Assembly (NCBI GenBank): GCA_964479595.1
Contig: CAYZMU010000013.1
Span: 1-30,476 of the forward strand
Source of the DNA: Firm-04 sp964479595
GTDB taxonomy: Bacteria > Bacillota > Clostridia > Oscillospirales > Ruminococcaceae
DNA length: 30,476 nt
Reading direction: 5' to 3'
Shown: positions 16,081-22,668 of the stretch, one piece after another
Position numbering within the stretch: the stretch's first letter is position 1
Layout: each line of letters starts with the position of its first letter
The notes under the pieces: model-generated
Told to the model about the DNA's origin: nothing
The model's input: only the letters and a program-made list of their open reading frames with translations
Databases searched by the model: none
Position numbers and translations under genes: made by a program

Positions 16081-18030
16081 TCAGTGCGCGGGTTCGGGGC
16101 TGACGTCAGTGAGTTCGTCAAACGTAACCGAAACCGGCACGAACGCCTTGCCGTCGCCCTCATAGCAGCGCGAAAAGATTTCATAAAACTCCAGACGCAG
16201 AACCTGAATCCCAACAATCAGCCCCTCAAGGCCCATCACGAAGAGATTTCCGAGAATGATGACAAGCGGCGAACCGCCCTTTCCGGCCATGTCGGCGAGC
16301 ACCATCACCACACTCATAAGCCCCGCGTGCGAAAAGACAAAACCGCCCACACGGATAAACGAAAGCGTGTTGGTCGCGTAGCCCAGAAGATACTCAAAGC
16401 ACTCAAAGAAATTCGAGGCGATGAAATCCACCATTCCGGGCATTTCATAACTCTTGTGCGCAAGTTTCGCCCCGAGCGGTTCCTTGAAGAACATCATCAG
16501 AAGCGTCACCGTGATGACAACTCCTAAAACCGGTGTCGGGAGAATCTTGCTGCCGCTGACCATCCCGAGCACGACAACGAGCAGCGACAGGAAGAACAGC
16601 AGCCCCGCGATGCCATTGTTGCCAAAAAGCCCTTCCTCGTAGTCGCGCTGCCTCAGCTTCACCACAATGTTTACCATCATGGAGATGATGATGATGACCG
16701 CGCCCAGCGCGACTGCACCGTAGATGAAGAGATTCGTGTTCTCCATCGCGTGCAGGGGCAGAAAGGAGATGCCAAGGCTTTCATACACGGGGTCCAGCAG
16801 ATTCTCAAAGCCGAACACCGAACCGTACAGCGTGCCGAAAATCGCGCCCGATATGCCAATTCGCGTAATGATGGCCCCCAGTGGCATATGTTTTTTCTTA
16901 TCCAGAAAGACACCCAGAAGAGCGAGGAGAATCCCCTGCCCCAAATCCCCGAACATGATGCCGAAGAGCAGCGTGTAGCTGACCGCCAGCAGGAAAGTCG
17001 GGTTGAAACCGCGGTAGCGCGGCAGGCCGTACATCTCCACAAACATGGAGAAAGGCCTCGAAAACCAGCCGTTCTTGAGCCGCACCGGCGGGTCGGCGTT
17101 TTCGTAGGGCGCCTCGTAGCTGACACTCAGTTCCGGGATTTTGTCGATACATTCCTCAAACCGCGCTTTCTCCGAGACCGGCACATAGCCCATCAGATTG
17201 AACTTGTCGTGCAGGACCAAGCACTGCCCGCGCAGTTTATAGACCTCGCTTTGGTATTTCGCGAAGCAGTACATCCGGCTGATGTTCTCGGATTCCGTTT
17301 CGTAGATGCGCTTTTGTTCCGCCTCCAGCCGATCGCATTCCGCTTTCAGTTCCGTCATGCGTATCTGAAGCTCCGCGAGCGCCTGTTCCGGCGTGCCGCT
17401 TAAGTCCTTGGGCAGCTCGCAGCTCTCAAAGAGCAGCCCCTTGAGAATGGCGTCCGCGAAGAGCTGCCGGTCGGGCGTCGTAAAGCAGAACCCCCAGACG
17501 TAGTCGTGTTCCGTGTGGCAGCTTTGGAAGTAGAGCTCGGAGAGATTATAGAACTCAAGCTTCTGCAGGCTTTCCTGCGGCATTCGTCCGAAGCGGCAGC
17601 TGATATGCTTGACCTGCGAAAGCTCGCCCAAATCGACATCGGCGCTTTGGAGATGTTTGAGGTGAATGACCGCGTTCTCGTAGTCGCCCGCCTGCTTTCG
17701 CGCCTGCTTCAGCGCCTCTTCGACATCGCGCAGTTCCTCGGAAATACGTTCCGTTTCACGCTCCATCGTCTGCGGGGTGTAGGCGTCGGGAGGGATATCC
17801 TCCTGCGTATTGACTTTCACCTGCCGCAGGTCCAGCTCGAGCAGTTTCTTGAGCGGCTCGGCATACGGGTTTTCCCCGCTCCTGCCCGCGGACATCTCCT
17901 CAGAGACACCCAGCATTTTCGCGGCGTTTTCCATATGAAAGACACCGCTTCGCAGGCACGCCGTAATCGCCGCGTTCAGCTCTGAGAGCTCGCCCGAGAC
18001 GCTGACGAGTTCGAGCTTCTCGATAGACAA
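16081..18030 (-). CDS. atpI: V-type ATP synthase/ATPase subunit I (membrane stator, a-subunit)
   Basis: Subunit I forms the ion half-channels and anchors the peripheral stalks. The product is about 650 residues. The N-terminal half (to about 325) is a soluble helical arm. The C-terminal half has seven to eight membrane segments, beginning FNPTFLLAVSYTLLFGIMFGDLGQG, and includes the essential stator arginine in LSFIRVGGF. The frame reaches a GTG at 18039, but that GTG lies inside the ribosome site. The TTG at 18030 is 8 bases after AGGAGG and is preferred. The gene follows a truncated copy of its own 5' half (17976-18974), whose frame overlaps this start. Confidence 0.95.
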   Translation of the reverse strand: MSIEKLELVSVSGELSELNAAITACLRSGVFHMENAAKMLGVSEEMSAGRSGENPYAEPLKKLLELDLRQVKVNTQEDIPPDAYTPQTMERETERISEELRDVEEALKQARKQAGDYENAVIHLKHLQSADVDLGELSQVKHISCRFGRMPQESLQKLEFYNLSELYFQSCHTEHDYVWGFCFTTPDRQLFADAILKGLLFESCELPKDLSGTPEQALAELQIRMTELKAECDRLEAEQKRIYETESENISRMYCFAKYQSEVYKLRGQCLVLHDKFNLMGYVPVSEKARFEECIDKIPELSVSYEAPYENADPPVRLKNGWFSRPFSMFVEMYGLPRYRGFNPTFLLAVSYTLLFGIMFGDLGQGILLALLGVFLDKKKHMPLGAIITRIGISGAIFGTLYGSVFGFENLLDPVYESLGISFLPLHAMENTNLFIYGAVALGAVIIIISMMVNIVVKLRQRDYEEGLFGNNGIAGLLFFLSLLVVVLGMVSGSKILPTPVLGVVITVTLLMMFFKEPLGAKLAHKSYEMPGMVDFIASNFFECFEYLLGYATNTLSFIRVGGFVFSHAGLMSVVMVLADMAGKGGSPLVIILGNLFVMGLEGLIVGIQVLRLEFYEIFSRCYEGDGKAFVPVSVTFDELTDVSPEPAH

Positions 18031-18974
18031 GGCTTCCACCTCCTTTTGTAGGGAGATTTATAAGTAACGCTCAGATTCGGGATTTTGTCCATGCACTCCT
18101 GAAAGTAAGCCTTTCGCGAAACGGGCACATAGCCCATGATATTAAACTTCCCGCGCCGAATCAGACATTTCTCAAGCAGTTCGCAGCAGTCGCTCTGATA
18201 CTGCGCGTAAGCGTACAGCCTAGCGATGTTTTCGGATTCGGTCTCCCGGATTTGCCGCAATTTCGCCTCCAGACGCTCGCACTTCGCTCTGAGCGCCGTC
18301 AAGCGTATATCCAGTTCCTCAAGCGCCTGCTCGGGTGTGTCGCCCAAATCCTTGGGAAGGTCGTAGCTTTCAAAGAGCAGCCCCTTCATCACGGTATCCG
18401 CCACACTTTGCCGGTCGGGCAGCGCAAAACAGAACCCCCAGACATAATCGTACTCGGTGTGGCAGCTTTGGAAATAAAACCCCGCGTCGGTGTAAAATTC
18501 CAGCTTCTGCAGACTCTCCAGCGGCATTCGCCCGAAGCGGCAGCTGATATGTCTGACCCGCGCGAGCGCTCCCAGATCGACATCCGCGTTTCGCAGACAC
18601 TTGAGATGAATAGCGTCGCTCTCATATTCGTTTATCTGTTCGCGCGCCTGTGTCAGAGCCTCCCTGACCTCGTTTAATTGCCCGGAAACACGCCGCGCCT
18701 CACTCTCAATCACCTGCGGGGAAGGCCCGTCCAAAGGGATATCCCCCGTGTCATCGCTCTTTTCGGGCTGCAAATCGAGATCCTGCAGTTTCTCCAGCGC
18801 CTCGGCGTAGAGATTCTTCCCCTTTTTACCGATAAACCTGCTGTCGGAAACACCCATGAGCTTCCCGGCGTTCTCGCCCTGAAAGACTTTGCTGCGCAGG
18901 CAGGCAGCAATCGCGGCGTTTAAGTCCGAAAGCCCGCCCGTGATGTTGACCAGTTCGAGCTTTCCATTCAACAA
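17976..18974 (-). CDS. Truncated paralogue of V-ATPase subunit I: soluble N-terminal arm only
   Basis: This frame encodes about 332 residues. About 306 of them align without a single gap to residues 7-312 of the full subunit I just downstream, with about 187 identities counted by hand (61%). The alignment stops at SPY, exactly before the membrane domain. A 22-residue unrelated tail is then read from another frame of the atpI start region. The layout is that of an old tandem duplication reaching from the ribosome site to mid-gene. Despite about 39% divergence the frame has no stop or net frameshift, so it is probably expressed. The preferred start is TTG at 18974, 8 bases after GAGGGGGG, exactly as in atpI; an ATG at 18992 lies ahead of the ribosome site. 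It may bind the E-G stalks, or it may be a decaying remnant. Confidence 0.85.
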   Translation of the reverse strand: MLNGKLELVNITGGLSDLNAAIAACLRSKVFQGENAGKLMGVSDSRFIGKKGKNLYAEALEKLQDLDLQPEKSDDTGDIPLDGPSPQVIESEARRVSGQLNEVREALTQAREQINEYESDAIHLKCLRNADVDLGALARVRHISCRFGRMPLESLQKLEFYTDAGFYFQSCHTEYDYVWGFCFALPDRQSVADTVMKGLLFESYDLPKDLGDTPEQALEELDIRLTALRAKCERLEAKLRQIRETESENIARLYAYAQYQSDCCELLEKCLIRRGKFNIMGYVPVSRKAYFQECMDKIPNLSVTYKSPYKRRWKPCLSRSSNSSASRASSQS

Positions 18975-19002
18975 AGTTTCCACCCCCCTCATAACGAAGC
19001 CT

Positions 19003-20043
19003 CTACTCCAGAATCAGGAGATTGTAGATATAGGACGGGGACTGTCCATAGCGAACGCCCTCGATGACGGTCGTCACATTCTGCAGTTCTATCTGGTTGA
19101 GCAGATGAATCGCGTAGAGACTCACCGCCGCGTGCTCGGAAAAGTGCAGCGCGTTGCGGGCGTTGCGGTAGCGCAGCAGCGAAAGCGCGTGTTCCATGCG
19201 CGTGAAATCGGAGACGTCCCGGATATCGTTCATCATTCTGCCGTACCGCGTGGATCGCAGCACTTCCATAAAGGCGTCCGTATCCGGCGCGTCGTAGAGT
19301 TCCTCACAGACTCTGCGCGGGAGTTTCCCGTCCACAGGCAGCATCATGCGGCGCAGCGTGGCACGCTCGGCGTGGAACACACTCTTGAGGCGAAAGGCGT
19401 TGATAAGATTGATAAGGTCAATCTGTTCCTCAATCAGCCCCAGCAGAGCCTGCAAATCGCTGCCCTTGAGCGAACTCTTTGCCTCTTTGATGATTTCTTC
19501 CAGATAGCAGGCACGCAGCGCGATTTCACATTCGGTATAGTCGAAGGACTCGCCGCGCTCTCTACCCAGATAGCGCCTCAGAATCGGTTCATAGTTCGTG
19601 TGGCGTACCACAGCGATGATGTCCGCGGGCGTCTGCGCCCGTGCCAGATCTTTCAGCGAGAAACGCAGATACGGATCCAGCCATGTGTCCATCGCGGAAA
19701 TATAATTCTCACGGTCTGTCCCGATAGCCTTAAAAAGCTCCCGAATCTCGTACTCATAGATAAAAAACTTAAAGAACGGCGCGCGCCGCAGCTGCTGAAC
19801 CGAGCAGAAGTGAAGATCCTGAAAGAAGACATTGCGCCGCAGCACGGTTTCCAGATAGGTGCGGTGCGTGATAGCGGGCTCGAGTTCCCGCAGCACCTCG
19901 CGATATCTCGGTGTCTCCTTGAGATAGCCGACAATCTCGGGCACGCTGTGCAAATTGATGAGTTCGCGGAAATCGGCAGTTGTCAGGCGCTGGCCGTAGG
20001 CAGTGCGAATCGCCGCGGACGCGGCATAGTAGTGCTCTTTCAT
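19003..20043 (-). CDS. atpC: V-type ATP synthase/ATPase subunit C (rotor-ring socket)
   Basis: This 346-residue protein matches subunit C, homologous to eukaryotic subunit d, which joins the D/F shaft to the membrane c-ring. It opens KEHYYAASAAIRTAYGQRL with the family's short N-terminal motif, and continues LINLHSVPEIVGYLKETPRY and LETVLRRNVF. Its three repeated helical bundles fit the family length. The ATG at 20043 shares its A with the stop of the upstream gene (TGATG); a GTG one codon earlier is possible but unlikely. The truncated subunit I follows after about 28 bases. Confidence 0.95.
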   Translation of the reverse strand: MKEHYYAASAAIRTAYGQRLTTADFRELINLHSVPEIVGYLKETPRYREVLRELEPAITHRTYLETVLRRNVFFQDLHFCSVQQLRRAPFFKFFIYEYEIRELFKAIGTDRENYISAMDTWLDPYLRFSLKDLARAQTPADIIAVVRHTNYEPILRRYLGRERGESFDYTECEIALRACYLEEIIKEAKSSLKGSDLQALLGLIEEQIDLINLINAFRLKSVFHAERATLRRMMLPVDGKLPRRVCEELYDAPDTDAFMEVLRSTRYGRMMNDIRDVSDFTRMEHALSLLRYRNARNALHFSEHAAVSLYAIHLLNQIELQNVTTVIEGVRYGQSPSYIYNLLILE

Positions 20044-20363
20044 CACTCACTCGCCTCGCGTAACGTGTCCTGAAAGAGCTGCTCCAGAAGCTCGTCGTGT
20101 CTGTCCTCGAAAAGATGCTGCAGTTTCGCGGCAGTCGCGTCAAATTCCTCCCGCAGCGCCTTGGTTTTCTCCTCAAATTCCTCCCGTGTGTGCTGTTCGT
20201 ATTCGTCTATGGCGTCTCTGGTGCCGTGCTCCTGCGCCTGCGCGAGCGCCTCGGACTGTTCCTTGGCGAGTTCCAGCTTTTCGCGGCACTTAAGCGTACC
20301 GGCACGGAGACGGGCGTCCACCTGAGCGTCCAGCTCCAGAATCTTGCGGATGGTGTCATCCAT
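20043..20363 (-). CDS. V-type ATP synthase/ATPase subunit G/H-like coiled coil (peripheral stalk)
   Basis: The 106-residue protein is one long charged heptad helix (ILELDAQVDARLRAG, then EEFEEKTKALREEFDATAAKL). This is the form of subunit G/H (NtpF in Enterococcus), which pairs with subunit E to make the peripheral stalk. Sequence is not diagnostic, so the call rests on length, coiled-coil pattern and first position in the operon, where Enterococcus and clostridia keep it. The ATG at 20363 has a strong AAAGGAGGAGG site. Confidence 0.82.
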   Translation of the reverse strand: MDDTIRKILELDAQVDARLRAGTLKCREKLELAKEQSEALAQAQEHGTRDAIDEYEQHTREEFEEKTKALREEFDATAAKLQHLFEDRHDELLEQLFQDTLREASE

Positions 20364-20420
20364 AGCCCCTCCTCCTTTCGCAAACGCCCCATATCAGGGT
20401 GGAATTTTGGCCTAACCCTT

Positions 20421-20449
20421 ATTATACACTCTTCTTTCGCAATTGTCAA
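20421..20449 (-). promoter_or_regulatory. Promoter of the V-ATPase operon
   Basis: Minus-strand TTGACA (20449-20444) and perfect TATAAT (20426-20421) with a 17-base spacer. Transcription would start about 50 bases before the first ATPase gene. No other promoter of this quality was seen before atpD, so all ten genes may share it. Confidence 0.9.
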
Positions 20450-20525
20450 GTGTTTCACTGGATTTTTTACGGTTTGGCGCGAAAAAAGAACGCGAAAGCG
20501 CGGAATACCGGAGTGCTGAGAGGCG

Positions 20526-20554
20526 TTGACGATTCCGGAAAAATATGGTATAAT
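20526..20554 (+). promoter_or_regulatory. Promoter for thrH-MNT-HEPN-CYTH
   Basis: TTGACG (20526-20531) and TATAAT (20549-20554) with a 17-base spacer, divergent from the ATPase promoter about 77 bases away. The leader to the thrH start is about 40 bases. Confidence 0.87.
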
Positions 20555-20600
20555 GAAGGCACGGGCAGGAAAGCCCGAAAGGATGAAAGGAGCGTTTCAA

Positions 20601-21203
20601 ATGACCATTGTCTGTCTGGATTTGGAGGGCGTTCTGGTGCCCGAAATCTGGATTGCCTTCGCCAGGGAGAGCTGTATTCCGGAGCTTGAGAAAACCACGC
20701 GTGACGAGCACGACTTCGATAAACTCATGCGCTACCGCCTTGAGATTCTCTCACAGCACGGACTGGGGCTCAAGGAAATTCGGGAGACCATCTCAAAAAT
20801 AGAGCCCCTTGAGGGCGCGCGGGCGTTTCTGGACAAACTCCGCGCGATTTGTCAAGTCATTATCATCAGTGACACCTTTGAACAGTTCGCGGCGCCTCTG
20901 ATGGCAAAGCTTGGCTACCCGACGCTGTTCTGCAATTCTCTTGAGGTTGCCGAAAACGGCGCCATTACGGGCTATAAGATGCGCTGCCCGCGCTCGAAGC
21001 TCACCACCGTCAAGGCGCTGCAGTCCATAGGCTTCGAAACCGTCGCTTCCGGTGACAGTTTTAACGATCTGGACATGATTCAGGCGAGCAAGGCAGGATT
21101 TCTTTTCCGCAGCACGGACGCCATCAAGCAGGCGCACCCCGAACTGCCCGCTTTTGAGAACTATGATGACCTGTTCGCGGCGATTGCGCGCGTCGTGGAC
21201 TGA
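20601..21203 (+). CDS. thrH: ThrH-type HAD phosphatase (phosphoserine phosphatase/homoserine phosphotransferase)
   Basis: The 200-residue HAD-superfamily protein strongly resembles Pseudomonas ThrH, which dephosphorylates phosphoserine and can transfer the phosphate to homoserine. It has the ThrH form of motif I, CLDLEGVLVPEIWIAFA (Asp7, with DLE in place of DxD as in ThrH itself), IIISDTF for motif II, Lys in CPRSKLTTVK for motif III, and GDSFNDLDM for motif IV. The frame is open from 20526, but the ATG at 20601 follows AAAGGAG by 8 bases and comes after the promoter. It is the first gene of a tight four-gene set. Activity in serine synthesis is likely; the transferase role is not tested by sequence. 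Confidence 0.92.
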   Translation: MTIVCLDLEGVLVPEIWIAFARESCIPELEKTTRDEHDFDKLMRYRLEILSQHGLGLKEIRETISKIEPLEGARAFLDKLRAICQVIIISDTFEQFAAPLMAKLGYPTLFCNSLEVAENGAITGYKMRCPRSKLTTVKALQSIGFETVASGDSFNDLDMIQASKAGFLFRSTDAIKQAHPELPAFENYDDLFAAIARVVD

Positions 21204-21220
21204 GAGAAGAGGGCTGCGAA

Positions 21221-21529
21221 ATGATTTACCCGGAAATTCAGGCGACCGCTGACGAGATTACGAAGCTTTTCAAGCCCGTGCGCATTTACCTCATCAGTCA
21301 CAAGACCAACCACGCCACAGGGGAGCTCATCAGTTTCAAGCTGGCGCTCGTGGTACGTGACGACACACCCAATCTCTCCGAGCTGGAATGTTTTCTCTAT
21401 ACGGCGGTGGACTGTGACTGTCCCTATGATCTGGTGCTCTACAAACAGAGCGAGTGGGAGACACTCTCCGCGGATTCGAGAACTTTCGCGTGGTCCATCA
21501 AGGAAACGGGGAGTGTGCTCTATGGCTAG
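21221..21529 (+). CDS. MNT-like nucleotidyltransferase-fold protein with degenerate active site
   Basis: This 102-residue protein has the pattern of a minimal nucleotidyltransferase: an N-terminal helix (PEIQATADEITKLF), a strand VRIYLIS, a strand FKLALVVRDD, and a final strand YDLVLYKQSEWETL. Active MNTs have GSRARG and a DxD pair at these strands. Here the aligned positions read ISHKTNHATG and SFKLALVV, so the GS motif and both first aspartates are missing. It is therefore probably a non-catalytic or divergent member. The match is by pattern and by the HEPN gene that follows with an 8-base overlap, the usual MNT-HEPN arrangement. ATG 21221 has GAGGG 7 bases upstream. Confidence 0.65.
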   Translation: MIYPEIQATADEITKLFKPVRIYLISHKTNHATGELISFKLALVVRDDTPNLSELECFLYTAVDCDCPYDLVLYKQSEWETLSADSRTFAWSIKETGSVLYG

Positions 21530-21956
21530 AGGATACCGCGAGGGCGACAGCAAACGCTATTTTGACTGGCTCTACTACGCCGCGATTGACCTGCGCGCGG
21601 CGAAGCTCCTGACGGACGACGAGCGCTGCTACAATGTTATCTCATTTCACTGTCAGCAGTGCATCGAGAAGGGCATCAAGGGCTATCTGCTCTGGAAGCG
21701 CACCCGCCTCTACGACGGACACAACCTCCCGTGGCTGTGCAAGCAGGCCATGATGGAGGACGAGCATTTCAGGGATTTTCTGCCCTTTTCGAGCAAGCTG
21801 AACCATTACTACATTGAGTCGCGCTACCCCGCCGACTTCCTGCTCTCGCTGGACCGTGAGACCGCGCTGGAACTTATCGCGGGGACGGAAGAAATGCTCT
21901 CGTTTATCAACTCCCTTGTAAAATTCGATTTCCAAAGCTACCGTCAGCGAAAGTGA
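21522..21956 (+). CDS. HEPN domain protein
   Basis: The 144-residue helical protein shows the HEPN family core SFHCQQCIEKGIKGYLLW, matching the usual CFHAQQAAEKALKAL form, and RTRLYDGHNLPWL, which carries an Arg and a His in RX5H spacing in the region where HEPN RNases keep their R-X4-6-H motif. HEPN proteins of MNT-HEPN pairs act as RNase toxins in some systems and as nucleotide-binding partners in others; this one could be either. The frame opens at 21357 inside the MNT gene, but the ATG at 21522 overlaps the MNT stop by 8 bases and begins a normal HEPN N-terminus. It is followed by a CYTH gene after 9 bases. Confidence 0.8.
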   Translation: MARGYREGDSKRYFDWLYYAAIDLRAAKLLTDDERCYNVISFHCQQCIEKGIKGYLLWKRTRLYDGHNLPWLCKQAMMEDEHFRDFLPFSSKLNHYYIESRYPADFLLSLDRETALELIAGTEEMLSFINSLVKFDFQSYRQRK

Positions 21957-21965
21957 GGCTTTCCC

Positions 21966-22559
21966 ATGGAACTGGAATACAAATGGAAGGCGCGTGAGGA
22001 GACTTTCCGCGCCGTTGCGGCAAGCGCGCTCTACCGTGAGACAATAGTCCGCGAGGAAAGGCTTCACATGGAGGCGGAATACTACGACACACCCGATCGT
22101 GCGCTGCGTCAGAAGGAGACCGCGCTGCGGCTGCGTCGGGAAAACGGTGTCGGCATGTGCTGCCTGAAAGCGGGAAAGCACGTGGAAAACGGCTGTGTCA
22201 CGCGGCAGGAATGGCAATGCGAGGCGAACAATCTTGCGGAAGGTCTGGCGCTGCTGCCCGAAAACGGCGCTCCCGCGCAGCTCTGTGAAGAACTGGCGCA
22301 CCTGCCCCTTGAAACGGTCGCGCGGATGGATTTTGAGCGCCTTGCCGTGACGGTGCAAACTGAGGGCATGGAAGCGGAACTGGCGATGGACCAAGGCACT
22401 TTCGGGGGCGTTGAAACTTTTAAGGAATTGGAACTGGAATATAAGAGCGGGAGCGAGGCGGCGTTTCACGCCTACGCAGAAAAACTGGCGGGAGAATTCT
22501 CCCTTGAAATCGAACCTCGTTCCAAACTCGCCAGAGCGCTCGCGGCAGCCGACACTTGA
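21966..22559 (+). CDS. CYTH domain protein (triphosphate tunnel family)
   Basis: This 197-residue protein has the CYTH signature ExExK at its very start (Glu2, Glu4, Lys6), then EYYDTPDRALRQKETALRLRREN, a strand with CLKAG, and a closing set of acidic strands AELAMDQG and FKELELEYKSG. CYTH barrels bind triphosphate groups with metal. Characterised members are inorganic triphosphatases, thiamine triphosphatases or class IV adenylyl cyclases. The full set of ExExK, RLRR and ELELEYK fits a triphosphatase, but the substrate cannot be read from sequence. It is the last of four closely spaced genes. Its stop codon overlaps the -35 box of the citrate synthase promoter. Confidence 0.9.
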   Translation: MELEYKWKAREETFRAVAASALYRETIVREERLHMEAEYYDTPDRALRQKETALRLRRENGVGMCCLKAGKHVENGCVTRQEWQCEANNLAEGLALLPENGAPAQLCEELAHLPLETVARMDFERLAVTVQTEGMEAELAMDQGTFGGVETFKELELEYKSGSEAAFHAYAEKLAGEFSLEIEPRSKLARALAAADT

Positions 22560-22584
22560 CAAAATCAAATTTTTATGATATAAT
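22556..22584 (+). promoter_or_regulatory. Promoter for gltA-glmU-DHH gene set
   Basis: TTGACA (22556-22561) and TATAAT (22579-22584) with a 17-base spacer, consensus at all 12 positions. The -35 contains the CYTH stop codon. The leader of about 80 bases to gltA shows no recognised riboswitch or terminator. Confidence 0.9.
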
Positions 22585-22668
22585 ACCAGAGGGGGTATAT
22601 CCATTCACGCGACGGCGCAATTTTCATGTTGCCCGGGCGCGTAATACAAAAACGAAAGGAGTATGGGA

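Noticed and set aside
17976..18050. Programmed frameshift fusing the short subunit I copy to atpI
   Set aside because: A -1 shift would be needed near AAAAGGAGG, but no X-XXY-YYZ heptamer fits the reading frame, and atpI has its own good ribosome site.
22585..22668. Possible riboswitch in the gltA leader
   Set aside because: Only short GC stems were found; no known riboswitch core or terminator could be recognised.
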